Source: Clostridiales bacterium
Lineage (GTDB): Bacteria > Bacillota > Clostridia > Peptostreptococcales > Anaerovoracaceae
Direction: 5' to 3'
DNA length: 59,434 bases
NCBI GenBank assembly: GCA_012513435.1
Contig: JAAZCE010000016.1
Span: forward strand, 1 to 59,434
Part shown: in pieces, positions 26,158-35,393 of the stretch
Position numbering within the stretch: position 1 is the first letter of the stretch
Layout: each line of letters starts with the position of its first letter
The notes under the pieces: model-generated
Database searches by the model: none
Seen by the model: only the letters and a program-made list of their open reading frames with translations
Told to the model about the DNA's origin: nothing
Made by a program: the position numbers and the translations under genes

Positions 26158-27822
26158 ATGGAATTGCGTAGCTCACAAGTTACAAAGGGCACAGAAAAAG
26201 CACCTATGAGAAGCCTGTTCTATGCCATGGGATATACCAAGGAAGAGCTAGAAAGGCCCCTTATTGCTGTAGTTTCCGCCCACAGTGAAATAGTGCCAGG
26301 CCACATGCACCTTGATAAAATTGCCGAGGCCGTCAAGAGCGGAGTGAGAATGGCGGGAGGAACACCTGTTATGATTCCCGCTATCGGCGTTTGTGATGGT
26401 ATAGCTATGGGACATATAGGAATGAAATACAGCCTTGCCAGCCGGGAGCTTATAGCGGACAGTGTGGAAACTATGATTATGGCTCATGCCTTTGACGGTG
26501 CAGTCCTCGTCCCTAACTGTGATAAGATTGTACCGGGTATGGTGATGGCTGCGGTGAGAATGAATATTCCTGCAGTAGTCTGTTCAGGAGGGCCTATGAT
26601 GTCCGGTCTGGTGAACGGCACAGAGACAAGTCTTTCTAAGATATTTGAGGCAGTAGGAGCCAGGAAGGCTGATATGATAGATGATGAGCAGCTTGAGGAG
26701 TACGAGCTCAACGTATGTCCGGGGTGTGGTTCCTGCTCCGGTATGTATACAGCTAACAGCATGAACTGCCTTTGTGAAGCCATAGGTATAGCGCTTCCGG
26801 GAAACGGAACCGTACCTGCGGTGGCAAGCGGAAGAATTCAAATGGCCAAGCATGCAGGGATGACTGTAATGGAGCTGGTAGAAAAGGATGTTAAGGCCCG
26901 CGACATAATCAATGAAAAATCCATAAGAAACGCAGTCGCCTGCGATATGGCTCTGGGATGCTCGTCAAACAGTGTGCTGCATCTTCTGGCTATAGCTAAA
27001 GAAGCAGGCATAGAGCTGGATTTGAACCTGTTCAATGAAGTGAGTTCGGTGACACCTAACCTATGTCATCTGGCCCCCGCGGGAGGAACTCACATGCACG
27101 ATTTGAACAATGCTGGAGGTGTTCCTGCTGTTATTGCCCAGCTTGCATCCAAGAATCTTATAGATGGGAATGCCATTACCGTAACAGGCAAGACCATTGG
27201 AGAGAATATTGCAGGGGCATATATAAAAAGCGAAGGAGCCATAAGACCTATAGATAATCCTTACAGTGAAACAGGAGGTATCGCAATACTTTGGGGAAAT
27301 GTGGCCAAAGATGGCTGCGTTGTTAAGAGGAGCGCAGTAGACCCTGAAATGCTGGTTCATTCAGGGCCTGCAAGAGTTTTTGACAGTGAGGAAGATGCCA
27401 TTGCTGCTATTTACGGGGGGCAGATCAAGGCTGGCCAGGTGGTAGTAATAAGGTATGAAGGACCGAGGGGCGGACCGGGAATGAGAGAGATGCTCAATCC
27501 CACAAGCGCTTTGGCGGGCATGGGACTGGACAAAACCGTTGCTCTTATTACGGACGGACGTTTCAGTGGCGCCAGCAGGGGCGCTTCTATCGGACATGTA
27601 AGCCCTGAGGCTGCAGATAATGGAACCATTGGGCTTATTGAAGAAGGAGATATTATAGATATTGATATCCCAGCATACTCAATAAACGTTCGGGTATCCG
27701 ACGATGAATTTGCAGATAGAAAAGAAAAATATAGAAGGCCTGAACCTAAGGTAAAGGATGGCTGGCTGGCAAGATATGCAAGATTGGTCTCATCGGCTAA
27801 CGAGGGTGCGGTGCTGAAATAA
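26158..27822 (+). CDS. ilvD: Dihydroxy-acid dehydratase
   Basis: IlvD dehydrates 2,3-dihydroxy-isovalerate and -methylvalerate to the 2-oxoacids. The 554-residue protein has the cluster cysteines in '[12 protein letters not shown]' and '[20 protein letters not shown]', plus '[13 protein letters not shown]' and the C-terminal '[21 protein letters not shown]'. The length is standard. AGGAG lies six bases before the ATG, overlapping the ilvC stop. In an anaerobe the oxygen-labile [4Fe-4S] form is likely. Confidence 0.97.
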   Translation: MELRSSQVTKGTEKAPMRSLFYAMGYTKEELERPLIAVVSAHSEIVPGHMHLDKIAEAVKSGVRMAGGTPVMIPAIGVCDGIAMGHIGMKYSLASRELIADSVETMIMAHAFDGAVLVPNCDKIVPGMVMAAVRMNIPAVVCSGGPMMSGLVNGTETSLSKIFEAVGARKADMIDDEQLEEYELNVCPGCGSCSGMYTANSMNCLCEAIGIALPGNGTVPAVASGRIQMAKHAGMTVMELVEKDVKARDIINEKSIRNAVACDMALGCSSNSVLHLLAIAKEAGIELDLNLFNEVSSVTPNLCHLAPAGGTHMHDLNNAGGVPAVIAQLASKNLIDGNAITVTGKTIGENIAGAYIKSEGAIRPIDNPYSETGGIAILWGNVAKDGCVVKRSAVDPEMLVHSGPARVFDSEEDAIAAIYGGQIKAGQVVVIRYEGPRGGPGMREMLNPTSALAGMGLDKTVALITDGRFSGASRGASIGHVSPEAADNGTIGLIEEGDIIDIDIPAYSINVRVSDDEFADRKEKYRRPEPKVKDGWLARYARLVSSANEGAVLK

Positions 27823-27836
27823 AAGTGAGGAAAAAT

Positions 27837-28904
27837 ATGAATAAATTCAAAGTAGTATTGACAAAAGAAAAGAAACAAAAGCCTAATCCTGATACGTTAA
27901 AGTTCGGAACGGTGTTCACAGACCATATGTTTGTTATGGATTATGAGCCTGAAAAGGGATGGCATGATGGAAGAATAGTTCCTTATGCTCCGTTGGAATT
28001 AGATCCGGCGGCATCTGTGCTGCACTACGGCCAGGAAATGTTTGAAGGACTCAAGGCATACAAAACGAAGGAAGGAAAGGTTCAGCTTTTCAGACCGGAT
28101 ATGAATGCCAAGAGGACAAACAATACCAACGAGCGAATGTGTATGCCTCATATAGACGAGGATGTATATGTGGATGCAATCAAGGCACTGGTGAAAATTG
28201 ACAGTGAATGGATACCTGACAAGAAGGATACGGCTCTTTATGTAAGGCCTTTCATGATAGCAACAGACAATTATTTAGGAGTGTCGGCATCCAAAACATA
28301 TAAGTTCATAATAATCCTCAGTCCTGTAGGCCCTTATTACGAAAGTGGCCTTGCTCCGACTAAGATTTACGTTGAGAATGAGTATGTCAGGTCCACTCCG
28401 GGCGGAACAGGTTTTGCAAAAATCGGCGGCAATTACGCTGCTGCAATGAAAGCTGAAAGCAAAGCTCACGAAATGGGATACGATCAGGTATTGTGGCTGG
28501 ATGCCATCGAAAAGAAGTATGTTGAAGAAATCGGCACATCAAACGCTTTCTTTAAGATAGATGGACAGCTTTATACGGCGCCTCTTTACGGGACAATCCT
28601 GCCGGGAATAACGAGGGACTCCATGATTACGGTCATGAGAGACTGGGGTTATATGGTAAACGAGCAAAGGCTGGCCATTGAAGATGTTTTCAAGGCGGCC
28701 GAAGAAGGTAAGCTTGAAGAAGTATTCGCAACTGGTACGGCTGCTGTAATTTCGCCTATAGGAGAATTGTTTTGGAACGATAAGCATGTTGTAATAAACA
28801 ACAACGAAATCGGCAGCCTCTCACAGAAGCTCTACGATGAACTTTACGGGATGCAAATCGGAGAAAAAGAAGACATCAGAGGCTGGATAGTTGCCGTTGA
28901 ATAA
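27837..28904 (+). CDS. ilvE: Branched-chain amino acid aminotransferase
   Basis: IlvE is the fold-type IV PLP aminotransferase that finishes Leu, Ile and Val synthesis with glutamate as amino donor. The 355-residue protein is the long, BCAT-type form. It has 'LHYGQEMFEGLKAY', 'YVRPFMIATDNYLGV', the PLP Lys in 'FAKIGGNYAAAMKAE' (about residue 196) and 'VEEIGTSNAFF'. I chose the ATG at 27837, six bases after TGAGG, over the GTG at 27825. It is the last gene of the ilv operon. Confidence 0.96.
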   Translation: MNKFKVVLTKEKKQKPNPDTLKFGTVFTDHMFVMDYEPEKGWHDGRIVPYAPLELDPAASVLHYGQEMFEGLKAYKTKEGKVQLFRPDMNAKRTNNTNERMCMPHIDEDVYVDAIKALVKIDSEWIPDKKDTALYVRPFMIATDNYLGVSASKTYKFIIILSPVGPYYESGLAPTKIYVENEYVRSTPGGTGFAKIGGNYAAAMKAESKAHEMGYDQVLWLDAIEKKYVEEIGTSNAFFKIDGQLYTAPLYGTILPGITRDSMITVMRDWGYMVNEQRLAIEDVFKAAEEGKLEEVFATGTAAVISPIGELFWNDKHVVINNNEIGSLSQKLYDELYGMQIGEKEDIRGWIVAVE

Positions 28905-28921
28905 ATAAAATTATGCAAAAT

Positions 28922-28976
28922 GGAGTGCTCTCACACCGGATATAAGCTTTGGCGTGAAAGCCCTCTATTTTTTAGT
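28922..28976 (+). terminator. ilv operon terminator
   Basis: GAGTGCTCTCACACC (28923-28937) pairs imperfectly with GGCGTGAAAGCCCTC (28951-28965), 15 positions with three mismatches, followed by ATTTTTTAGTTTTTTT. Confidence 0.7.
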
Positions 28977-29001
28977 TTTTTTGTGTAATTTATTCCATAG
29001 A

Positions 29002-29030
29002 TTGACAAGGGTTTGGCCAGACTATATAAT
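29002..29030 (+). promoter_or_regulatory. glnA promoter
   Basis: TTGACA (29002-29007), 17-base spacer, TATAAT (29025-29030): a perfect consensus sigma-70/sigma-A promoter 43 bases before glnA. No GlnR-type operator was recognised. Confidence 0.9.
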
Positions 29031-29072
29031 AATAAAGTTGAGAATAAATAGAAACTTCAAAGGAGATAGCAC

Positions 29073-30503
29073 ATGTTTAAATCATTGGCAGAAGCAAAAG
29101 AATTTATAAAAGAAAATGATATTAAGATGGTCGATTTTATGATGATTGACTTAAACGGGAGATGGAGACATCTGACAATCCCCGCGGATCGTTTTACAGA
29201 AGATACATTGAAGGACGGAATCGGCTTTGACGGAAGCAATTATGGCTTCGCACCGGTAGAAAAAAGCGATATGGTATTCATACCAGACCTGTCATCATCG
29301 TATGTGGACCCATTTATGGAAATCCCTACGCTAGCTATGATAGGCGATGTTTATGTTATAGATGTCCCTGAGAATTACCCGTTTGACCAGGATCCTAGAA
29401 ACGTTACCAAGCATGCTGAAGAGTATCTGAAAAACAGCGGTATAGCCGATGAAATGAAAATAGGCCCTGAATACGAATTTCATGTATTTGATCACGTAAG
29501 CTATTCTACAGCCCCCAATGAATCAGGGTTTGCTATTGATACAGAGCAAGCCGAATGGAACACTTCAAATAGGGAATTTAACCTTGGATACAAGATGCCC
29601 CATAAGGGCGGTTATCACATGGCGCCTCCACAGGATGTGCTCTATGATTTCAGAAGTAGGGTTGCCATGCTTATGGAAGACCAGGGCATTAAGGTTAAAT
29701 ACCACCATCACGAAGTAGGCGGACCAGGGCAGCTTGAACTGGAAGTTGAGTTCGGAACACTTACGGAAATGGCAGATAAGACTATGATGACAAAATATCT
29801 CATCAAGAACGAGGCCATTGCCGAAAACAGAACAGCTACATTCATGCCTAAGCCAATATACGATGAGGCAGGAAACGGAATGCACGTGCATATGCATTTG
29901 TTCAAGGACGGCAAGCCATTGTTCTACGATGCCGGCGGATATTCACAGCTTTCGGAAACAGCTATGCATTTCATGGGTGGAATACTGAAGCATATTAAGG
30001 CCCTCTGTGCCTTTACAAATCCAAGCACAAACTCATTCAAGAGACTGGTGCCCGGATATGAAGCGCCTGTTACAATAGGCTTTGCAACTGCCAACAGAAG
30101 CTCTGTAATCCGTATCCCGGCATACGCCAAGGATCCAGACAAGAAGAGATTCGAGATTAGAAACCCTGACGGAACCTGCAACCCGTACTACGCTTTTGCA
30201 GCTATCCTCATGGCAGGAGTTGACGGCATAAAGAATAAGATAGACCCTGTAGCCGAAGGCTTCGGACCTTATGACTTCAACCTGTATACATTAAGAGAGG
30301 AAGAAAAGAAAAAAATAAAGGGACTTCCTAGGACTCTTGATGAGGCATTGGACAGTTTGGAAATCGATCATGACTTCCTGACAAAAGGTGGGGTCTTCCC
30401 TGAGAGGCTTATTGAGATATGGATTAATAACAAGCGTGAAGACTTAATGAAGCACAGCCAGATGCCAACCCCTATGGAATTTGATATGTATTACGATCTG
30501 TAG
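29073..30503 (+). CDS. glnA: Glutamine synthetase, type I
   Basis: GlnA joins ammonia to glutamate with ATP in the cytoplasm. The 476-residue protein has the type I layout: beta-grasp domain (about 15-95, 'DGIGFDGSNYGFAPVEKSDM'), then the catalytic domain with 'GPEYEFHVFD' (metal Glu), 'GQLELEVEFGTL', 'GNGMHVHMHLF', 'NSFKRLVPGYEAP' (ATP-binding loop) and 'RIPAYAKDPDKKRFEIRNPD'. 'FNLYTLREEE' occupies the position of the adenylylation Tyr loop of some GS forms, but no adenylyltransferase gene is nearby. It supplies nitrogen for the glutamate-dependent transaminases next door, though it is its own transcription unit: a consensus promoter upstream and a strong hairpin downstream. Confidence 0.96.
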   Translation: MFKSLAEAKEFIKENDIKMVDFMMIDLNGRWRHLTIPADRFTEDTLKDGIGFDGSNYGFAPVEKSDMVFIPDLSSSYVDPFMEIPTLAMIGDVYVIDVPENYPFDQDPRNVTKHAEEYLKNSGIADEMKIGPEYEFHVFDHVSYSTAPNESGFAIDTEQAEWNTSNREFNLGYKMPHKGGYHMAPPQDVLYDFRSRVAMLMEDQGIKVKYHHHEVGGPGQLELEVEFGTLTEMADKTMMTKYLIKNEAIAENRTATFMPKPIYDEAGNGMHVHMHLFKDGKPLFYDAGGYSQLSETAMHFMGGILKHIKALCAFTNPSTNSFKRLVPGYEAPVTIGFATANRSSVIRIPAYAKDPDKKRFEIRNPDGTCNPYYAFAAILMAGVDGIKNKIDPVAEGFGPYDFNLYTLREEEKKKIKGLPRTLDEALDSLEIDHDFLTKGGVFPERLIEIWINNKREDLMKHSQMPTPMEFDMYYDL

Positions 30504-30514
30504 AATATATTTAT

Positions 30515-30554
30515 ACAAATAGAGCGCCCAGTTTCTGCTGGACGCTCTATTTGT
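30515..30554 (+). terminator. glnA terminator
   Basis: ACAAATAGAGCGCCCAG (30515-30531) pairs with CTGGACGCTCTATTTGT (30538-30554): 17-bp stem with a single mismatch and a six-base loop. The U-rich bases lie within the right arm rather than after it. Confidence 0.8.
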
Positions 30555-30579
30555 GTGGAAGTATTTATCAGATGTATGA

Positions 30580-30608
30580 TTGATAAAATGGGTTTTACAT
30601 GCTATAAT
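30580..30608 (+). promoter_or_regulatory. ychF promoter
   Basis: TTGATA (30580-30585), 17-base spacer, TATAAT (30603-30608). It leaves a leader of about 155 bases before ychF, containing a small CAGAAA/TTTCTG hairpin at about 30722-30750. Confidence 0.8.
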
Positions 30609-30768
30609 TTGTCAATAGATTGGGCCCTTCTTGAGATACTAAAGAAGAAGCAATTTCAACAGAATATGCTGCCGGTTTCAAAAAAGGGCGTAAAGAGGGC
30701 GTACATGAAATTTAACGAAAGGCAGAAACCCCTGTAAATCAAGGATTTCTGGACAGGTATATAAGAAA

Positions 30769-31860
30769 ATGAAATTAGGTATCGTAGGCTTGCCTAACGT
30801 GGGGAAAAGTACATTATTCAATGCGATTACGCAGGCAGGAGCGGAGGCAGCCAATTACCCTTTTTGTACGATAGAGCCTAATGTAGGCGTTGTTACCGTG
30901 CCTGATGAACGGCTTAAAGTTTTACATGAAATGTACAATTCCAAGAAGACGATTTACACCACCATAGAGTTCTATGACATAGCCGGTCTTGTAAAGGGGG
31001 CTTCAAAAGGAGAGGGGCTTGGAAATAAGTTCTTGGGCCATATTCGCGAGGTTGCAGCCATAGTCCACGTTGTAAGGTGCTTTGAGGATCCTAATGTAGT
31101 TCACGTGGATGGCAGGATAAACCCTGTTTCGGATATAGAAATCATCAATACAGAGTTGATTTTATCAGACATGGAGGTTCTTGAAAGACGGATACAGAAG
31201 ACCACTAAAAATCTCAAGGGCGACAAGAGCCTGCAAAGAGAACTAGAGCTTCTTAATAGGATAAATGATTTTCTCGGCGAAGGTAAGTCGGCACGCGCTA
31301 TGGAGCTTACAGAGTACGAGGCCGATTATGTGAGGGGTCTTGACTTGCTTTCCTATAAGCCTATTATATATGCTGCCAACGTTTCGGAGGATGATGCGGC
31401 AGGCGAGGATAACGAATACATCAGGAAGGTAAGAGCCTTTGCCGAAACAGAAGGCTCTGATGTAGTTGTGGTCTGTGCCAAGATAGAAGCGGAAATGGCT
31501 GAACTGGAAGATGAGGAGAGAGAAATGTTCCTGGAGGAAATGGGTATTTCTCAGTCGGGCCTCCATAAGCTTGTAAAGGCTTCCTACAGACTTTTGGATT
31601 TAATTTCCTTCTTGACTGCGGGAGAGCCTGAGGTAAGAGCTTGGACGGTAAAGCGGGGCACGAAGGCACCGGGTGCTGCCGGTAAGATACACACGGATTT
31701 TGAAAAAGGCTTTATCAGGGCAGAGACTATAGCCTATGACAAGCTCATAGAGTGTGGTGGTAATCTTGCTACAGCCAAGGAAAAGGGCCTTATCAGGTCT
31801 GAAGGAAAAGAGTACGTGATAAAGGATGGGGATGTAATGCATTTCCTCTTCAATGTATAG
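30769..31860 (+). CDS. ychF: Ribosome-associated ATPase YchF
   Basis: The 363-residue Obg-family P-loop protein YchF/OLA1 hydrolyses ATP and binds ribosomes. G1 is 'GLPNVGKST' (7-15), '[12 protein letters not shown]' is the switch I region, G3 is '[17 protein letters not shown]', and the G4 position reads 'NVSE' instead of NKxD, the change that gives YchF its ATP preference. A coiled-coil insertion (about 130-175) and a C-terminal TGS domain (about 280-363) complete the fold. The ribosome binding site is weak (ACAGG). It is convergent with lgt, with only 23 bases between the stop codons and no clear terminator. Confidence 0.96.
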   Translation: MKLGIVGLPNVGKSTLFNAITQAGAEAANYPFCTIEPNVGVVTVPDERLKVLHEMYNSKKTIYTTIEFYDIAGLVKGASKGEGLGNKFLGHIREVAAIVHVVRCFEDPNVVHVDGRINPVSDIEIINTELILSDMEVLERRIQKTTKNLKGDKSLQRELELLNRINDFLGEGKSARAMELTEYEADYVRGLDLLSYKPIIYAANVSEDDAAGEDNEYIRKVRAFAETEGSDVVVVCAKIEAEMAELEDEEREMFLEEMGISQSGLHKLVKASYRLLDLISFLTAGEPEVRAWTVKRGTKAPGAAGKIHTDFEKGFIRAETIAYDKLIECGGNLATAKEKGLIRSEGKEYVIKDGDVMHFLFNV

Positions 31861-31883
31861 AGTCATATTATTGTAATAAAATG

Positions 31884-32636
31884 CTACTGGGAAGGGGCTG
31901 ACGTGTTTCGTTTCTTTAGAATAACATAGGCTGTGATACAGATTATGATAATAAACAGGCTCAAGACTTGAGCTTGCTTAAAGGGGCCTATCATCAGACT
32001 GTCGGTGCGAAGGGCTTCGACGAAAAAGCGTTCCACAGAGTAGAGGATACCGTAGAGAAAGAACACCTGACCCTCGAATTTACGGTGATTGTCTATATAG
32101 AGGAGAAGCCAGAACAGAATGAAGCACCAGATGGATTCGTAAAGGAAGGTTGGATGATATGTTTGTCCTGCAACAGTTACCGCCCAGGGCAGATCCGTAG
32201 GTCCTCCGTGAGCTTCTGAGTTGAAGTAGTTGCCCCATCTTCCGATGGACTGAGCCAGTGCCACGGTGGGAATGACTAAATCAAGGAGATTTAGAGGCCG
32301 TATCTTCCAGATGATGCAAAGGATTGCAGCTGCAGCAAATCCGAAGATAAGAGCCCCATGAATTGCCAGACCGCCGCCTCTTGTGTTTATTATCTTCAAG
32401 AAATCGCCGGCATAGTCGGACCAGTTAAAAACAACGTAATATAAACGAGCACCTATGATACCTACAGGAACTGATATGATAACCATATTCAACAGTTGAT
32501 CTCCTGATAAGTCGTGTCTGGGTGCTCTTTTGTAGCAAATAAAAGTGGCGAGTATTATACCTGCGGTAATCAATACCCCGTACCACATTATGTCAATATT
32601 AAAAATAGTAAAAGCCACGGGCTCGGGTATAGGCAT
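31884..32636 (-). CDS. lgt: Prolipoprotein diacylglyceryl transferase
   Basis: Lgt transfers diacylglyceryl from phosphatidylglycerol to the lipobox cysteine of prelipoproteins at the membrane. The 250-residue protein has seven hydrophobic segments, the 'RGGGLAIHGALIFG' motif with its essential Arg and His, and the Lgt signature 'IGRWGNYFNSEAHGG' (about 136-150). GGAG lies seven bases before the ATG. The gene 25 bases upstream on the same strand encodes a lipoprotein, one of its substrates. Confidence 0.96.
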   Translation of the reverse strand: MPIPEPVAFTIFNIDIMWYGVLITAGIILATFICYKRAPRHDLSGDQLLNMVIISVPVGIIGARLYYVVFNWSDYAGDFLKIINTRGGGLAIHGALIFGFAAAAILCIIWKIRPLNLLDLVIPTVALAQSIGRWGNYFNSEAHGGPTDLPWAVTVAGQTYHPTFLYESIWCFILFWLLLYIDNHRKFEGQVFFLYGILYSVERFFVEALRTDSLMIGPFKQAQVLSLFIIIICITAYVILKKRNTSAPSQ

Positions 32637-32660
32637 ACTTCACTCCGGTCTATTATAATT

Positions 32661-33161
32661 CTATTTTAGTTCAACATCCTCAGGGGCTTTTTCAACGATG
32701 AGCTCCACTGAGTCTCCCATCATATATACCGTGTATATATGCACCTCGTTAGGCGATGAATCGCCTTGGTCTTCAATGAATTCATCGGCAGTCTTGACTG
32801 CATATCCATCCGCCTCGAGGCAAGTTATCCTTGCACTCGTTCCAAGAGTAGCATCCATTACTAGATTAGTGTCAGCTATGTAGTAGCCGTCATCGTAATC
32901 AGCACTGGGGACCACTTCTTTTTCGGTGATTTCTACGGAATAGGAGGAGCCGTTGTTTTTTAATATATTCACGTAACCAAGCATAGTGATGGCGCCATCT
33001 GTCATAAGCTGCTGTGCATATTCTTCAGCTAGATATTCACCCGTGATTTCCGGCTCGTTAATCGTATTTCCTGATTTGTCCTCACCGCACCCACAGAAGA
33101 AAAGTGACGGCAGTATAAGCAATGCCAAAACAGTTATCATTGTTCTCAGGATTTTCTTCAT
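32661..33161 (-). CDS. Small lipoprotein of unknown function
   Basis: This 166-residue precursor has a signal peptide (MKKILRTM, then a hydrophobic core) ending 'LFFCGCGED'. Cys25 with Gly at -1 is the likely lipidated residue, Cys23 an alternative. The mature part is acidic and beta-rich and matches no family I recognise. It would be membrane-anchored outside the cell and is cotranscribed with lgt. AGGAGGGGAGG lies just before the ATG. Confidence 0.75.
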   Translation of the reverse strand: MKKILRTMITVLALLILPSLFFCGCGEDKSGNTINEPEITGEYLAEEYAQQLMTDGAITMLGYVNILKNNGSSYSVEITEKEVVPSADYDDGYYIADTNLVMDATLGTSARITCLEADGYAVKTADEFIEDQGDSSPNEVHIYTVYMMGDSVELIVEKAPEDVELK

Positions 33162-33217
33162 TTGTCCTCCCCTCCTAATTTAATGTGTTAGCCAAATTAT
33201 ACATAAATTATACATAT

Positions 33218-33246
33218 ATTTTACACTTTAAAGCGTGACTTTTCAA
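33218..33246 (-). promoter_or_regulatory. Promoter of the lipoprotein-lgt pair
   Basis: TTGAAA (33246-33241), 17-base spacer, TAAAAT (33223-33218) on the minus strand. It is divergent from the mraZ promoter about 185 bases away. Confidence 0.7.
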
Positions 33247-33302
33247 GTGTGTAAGGGGTAGAAAAAAGGGTAAATAAAAGAAATTTTGACATTTTTGAAA
33301 AA

Positions 33303-33354
33303 ACACCAATATGTTTGGTGTGCATGTATAAAAAACACAATATATTGTGTTTTT
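33303..33354. promoter_or_regulatory. Two perfect inverted repeats upstream of mraZ
   Basis: The first is ACACCAA (33303-33309), five bases, TTGGTGT (33315-33321). The second is a gapless 24-bp palindrome at 33331-33354 with half-site AAAAACACAATA. A possible promoter, TTGACA (33286-33291) and TATGTT (33310-33315, spacer 18), overlaps the first. They could be operators, or the second could act as a bidirectional terminator because of its A and T flanks. The rest of the 33162-33488 gap holds the two promoters and the MraZ repeats. Confidence 0.5.
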
Positions 33355-33430
33355 GGAAGGGAAATACAATTTTGAAAACTGACAAAGGAGATTTTTGTGA
33401 GGAAAAATTCTTTCTTGTGGAGAGAACTTG

Positions 33431-33461
33431 TTGCGAAATGGATTAAAGTGGTTTAAAATGG
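33431..33461 (+). promoter_or_regulatory. mraZ promoter overlapped by MraZ-binding repeats
   Basis: Three AAA(G/A)TGG-type repeats, at 33436-33441, 33445-33451 and 33455-33461, put TGG at exactly 10-base intervals (33439, 33449, 33459), the known layout of MraZ operators. A promoter TTGCGA (33431-33436), spacer 17, TAAAAT (33454-33459) is embedded in them, so MraZ would repress its own operon. Confidence 0.75.
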
Positions 33462-33488
33462 TGTAAAACTAGCATGGAAGGAGTCTCT

Positions 33489-33929
33489 ATGTTTGTAGGT
33501 ACTTATTACAATTCAATAGACAGCAAAGCACGGCTTATAATACCCGCAAAGTTTAGAGATGAACTTGGGGGCAGGTGTATCATAGCCAAGTCCCTGGACA
33601 GATGTCTTACCATATACACAAATAAGGAATGGGAGAAGCTAGTGGAGAAGCTGGACGAGCTGCCAACGGGAAATCCAAATGCAAGGAAGCTGAAGAGATA
33701 TTTTAATTCTTCAGCTAATCTTTGTGATGTGGACAAGCAGGGACGACTGACCATTCCTCAGGAGCTTAGAGAGTATGCCGGAATCGAAAAGGATTTGATT
33801 ACCATAGGAAGCAACAAGACCATTGAAGTATGGAGCAAGGAACAGTGGAAGGATGAACTGGATCCTGAAACGGGAGAACTGATGAACGCCAGCGATGTGG
33901 CAGAAAGCCTTGAGCAGTATGGATTTTAA
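33489..33929 (+). CDS. mraZ: Transcriptional regulator MraZ
   Basis: MraZ is the DNA-binding autorepressor at the head of the division and cell-wall cluster. The 146-residue protein carries two SpoVT/AbrB-like halves, each with the conserved DxxGR-type motif: 'SIDSKARLIIPAKFRDEL' (about 9-26) and 'NLCDVDKQGRLTIPQELREY' (about 77-96). The ATG at 33489 is chosen over 33474 because GGAAGGAG lies six bases before it. Its stop overlaps the rsmH start by 11 bases. Confidence 0.95.
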   Translation: MFVGTYYNSIDSKARLIIPAKFRDELGGRCIIAKSLDRCLTIYTNKEWEKLVEKLDELPTGNPNARKLKRYFNSSANLCDVDKQGRLTIPQELREYAGIEKDLITIGSNKTIEVWSKEQWKDELDPETGELMNASDVAESLEQYGF

Positions 33930-34857
33930 ACATGTTCCGGTTTTGTATGAGGAGTGCCTGGAAAGCCTCGCCATAAAGCTCGACGGAGTATATGTAGACG
34001 GAACTCTGGGAGGAGGAGGACATGCTTTCGGAATTGGGTCGAAGCTATCGGAGAAGGGTATGCTTATCGGTATCGATCGAGACGAAGACGCTCTTGATGC
34101 GGCTGCAAGAAGGCTGGAGCCCCTTGGCTGCGACAAGGTTCTGGTGCAGAGTACATATGCAGAAATAAGGGATGTACTGGAGGAATTAGGTGTACAGGGA
34201 ATAGACGGAGCCCTTCTGGACATCGGAGTATCTTCTTTTCAGCTGGATAACAGGGAAAGAGGCTTTTCCTATATGCATGATGCGCCTCTGGATATGAGGA
34301 TGAACAAGGAGGATTCCTTTTCCGCCTACGATGTAGTAAATAAATATGACAAAACTCAGCTGACGAAAGTAATAAGAAAGTATGGCGAGGAAAAGTGGGC
34401 CAGCCGGATAAGCGACTTTATAATAAACAGAAGAAAAACGGAAGAAGTACGGACAACGGGCCAGCTTGTGGACATTATCAAGGCGGCCATACCGGCATCG
34501 GCCAGGCGAGAAGGCCCTCATCCAGCAAAGAGAACTTTTCAGGCCATAAGGATAGAAGTAAACGGAGAGCTTGAACAGCTGCAAAAGGCTGTAGACGAAT
34601 TTTGCGATGTGTTGCTTCCGGGAGGAAGGCTGTGCATAATCACATTTCATTCCTTGGAAGACAGAATAGTAAAGGAATGTTTTAATCGAAGATTAAATCC
34701 ATGTACGTGCCCAAAGGAGTTTCCTGTGTGCGTATGTGGCAAGAAACCTGATGTAATAAAGGTCACAGGAAAACCAATAATTTCAGGAAAAGACGAACTT
34801 GAAGAAAACCCCAGGGCCAGAAGTGCCAAGCTAAGGGTAATTGAGAAAATGAGGTAA
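33919..34857 (+). CDS. rsmH: 16S rRNA (cytosine(1402)-N(4))-methyltransferase
   Basis: RsmH (MraW) methylates N4 of C1402 in the ribosomal P site using AdoMet. The 312-residue protein has 'VDGTLGGGGHAFGI' (AdoMet loop, about 25-38), 'LLDIGVSSFQLD', 'RGFSYMHDAPLDMRM' and 'HPAKRTFQAIRIEVNGEL', with 'IITFHSLEDRIVK' near the end, all standard. I chose the ATG at 33919 ('MDFKHVPVLYEE'), which overlaps mraZ and implies coupled translation; the 33895 start adds eight residues without support. Confidence 0.96.
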   Translation: MDFKHVPVLYEECLESLAIKLDGVYVDGTLGGGGHAFGIGSKLSEKGMLIGIDRDEDALDAAARRLEPLGCDKVLVQSTYAEIRDVLEELGVQGIDGALLDIGVSSFQLDNRERGFSYMHDAPLDMRMNKEDSFSAYDVVNKYDKTQLTKVIRKYGEEKWASRISDFIINRRKTEEVRTTGQLVDIIKAAIPASARREGPHPAKRTFQAIRIEVNGELEQLQKAVDEFCDVLLPGGRLCIITFHSLEDRIVKECFNRRLNPCTCPKEFPVCVCGKKPDVIKVTGKPIISGKDELEENPRARSAKLRVIEKMR

Positions 34858-34861
34858 TGAC

Positions 34862-35314
34862 ATGATAGCCCCTGAAAGATGGTATGAGTACCAGACAAAT
34901 TATGAGAAGTACGGCTTTGACATGAAGCCACAGCCGGAGCCAAGGCGTTCACAAAAGAGAAAGCGTGTGCCTAGGAAACTTTCCGTGCCCTTTACCAACG
35001 GAAGAAAGCTGGCCTTTTCTGCGGTGCTGGCCTTCGGCATAGTGACCATAATAATGATTATACTGGCGGCCTACATGGCCAATCTACGGTATGATATAAA
35101 CAACATGATAAAGGAAAACAATGCGTTAACAGGTGAAATAGAAAACTTGCAGGTAAAGATATACAGTGCTAACAACGTTGATTACATTGAGGGAAAAGCA
35201 ACTGGTGAGCTTGGAATGATATATTCCAAGACCAAGGACAGAGTATATATATCCATGGATGATATTCCGGAAAAAGGTTTTGCTGATATAATAAAGGAAA
35301 AGGCATATAATTAG
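34862..35314 (+). CDS. ftsL: FtsL-like cell division protein
   Basis: The 150-residue bitopic protein has a basic cytosolic N-terminus, one membrane span at about 52-72 and a short extracytoplasmic leucine-zipper-like coiled coil (about 75-100). Sequence identity in this family is low, so the name rests on topology and position between rsmH and the division transpeptidase. It would join FtsQ/DivIB at the septum and activate FtsW-FtsI. Confidence 0.8.
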   Translation: MIAPERWYEYQTNYEKYGFDMKPQPEPRRSQKRKRVPRKLSVPFTNGRKLAFSAVLAFGIVTIIMIILAAYMANLRYDINNMIKENNALTGEIENLQVKIYSANNVDYIEGKATGELGMIYSKTKDRVYISMDDIPEKGFADIIKEKAYN

Positions 35315-35340
35315 TTTTGGAAAAATATAATAAACTTAGT

Positions 35341-35382
35341 ACCCGGACGGTTGATGTAGGCAAATGTGTCCGGGTTGTTTTT
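35341..35382 (+). terminator. Terminator-like hairpin between ftsL and ftsI
   Basis: ACCCGGAC (35341-35348) pairs with GTCCGGGT (35368-35375), loop of 19 bases, followed by TGTTTTT. It sits 12 bases before the ftsI start, so it is likely a partial terminator that lowers transcription into the rest of the cluster. Confidence 0.65.
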
Positions 35383-35393
35383 AAGGGAGAACT

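Noticed and set aside
30555..30737. 60-codon plus-strand frame before ychF
   Set aside because: It contains the TTGATA/TATAAT promoter of ychF and has no ribosome binding site.
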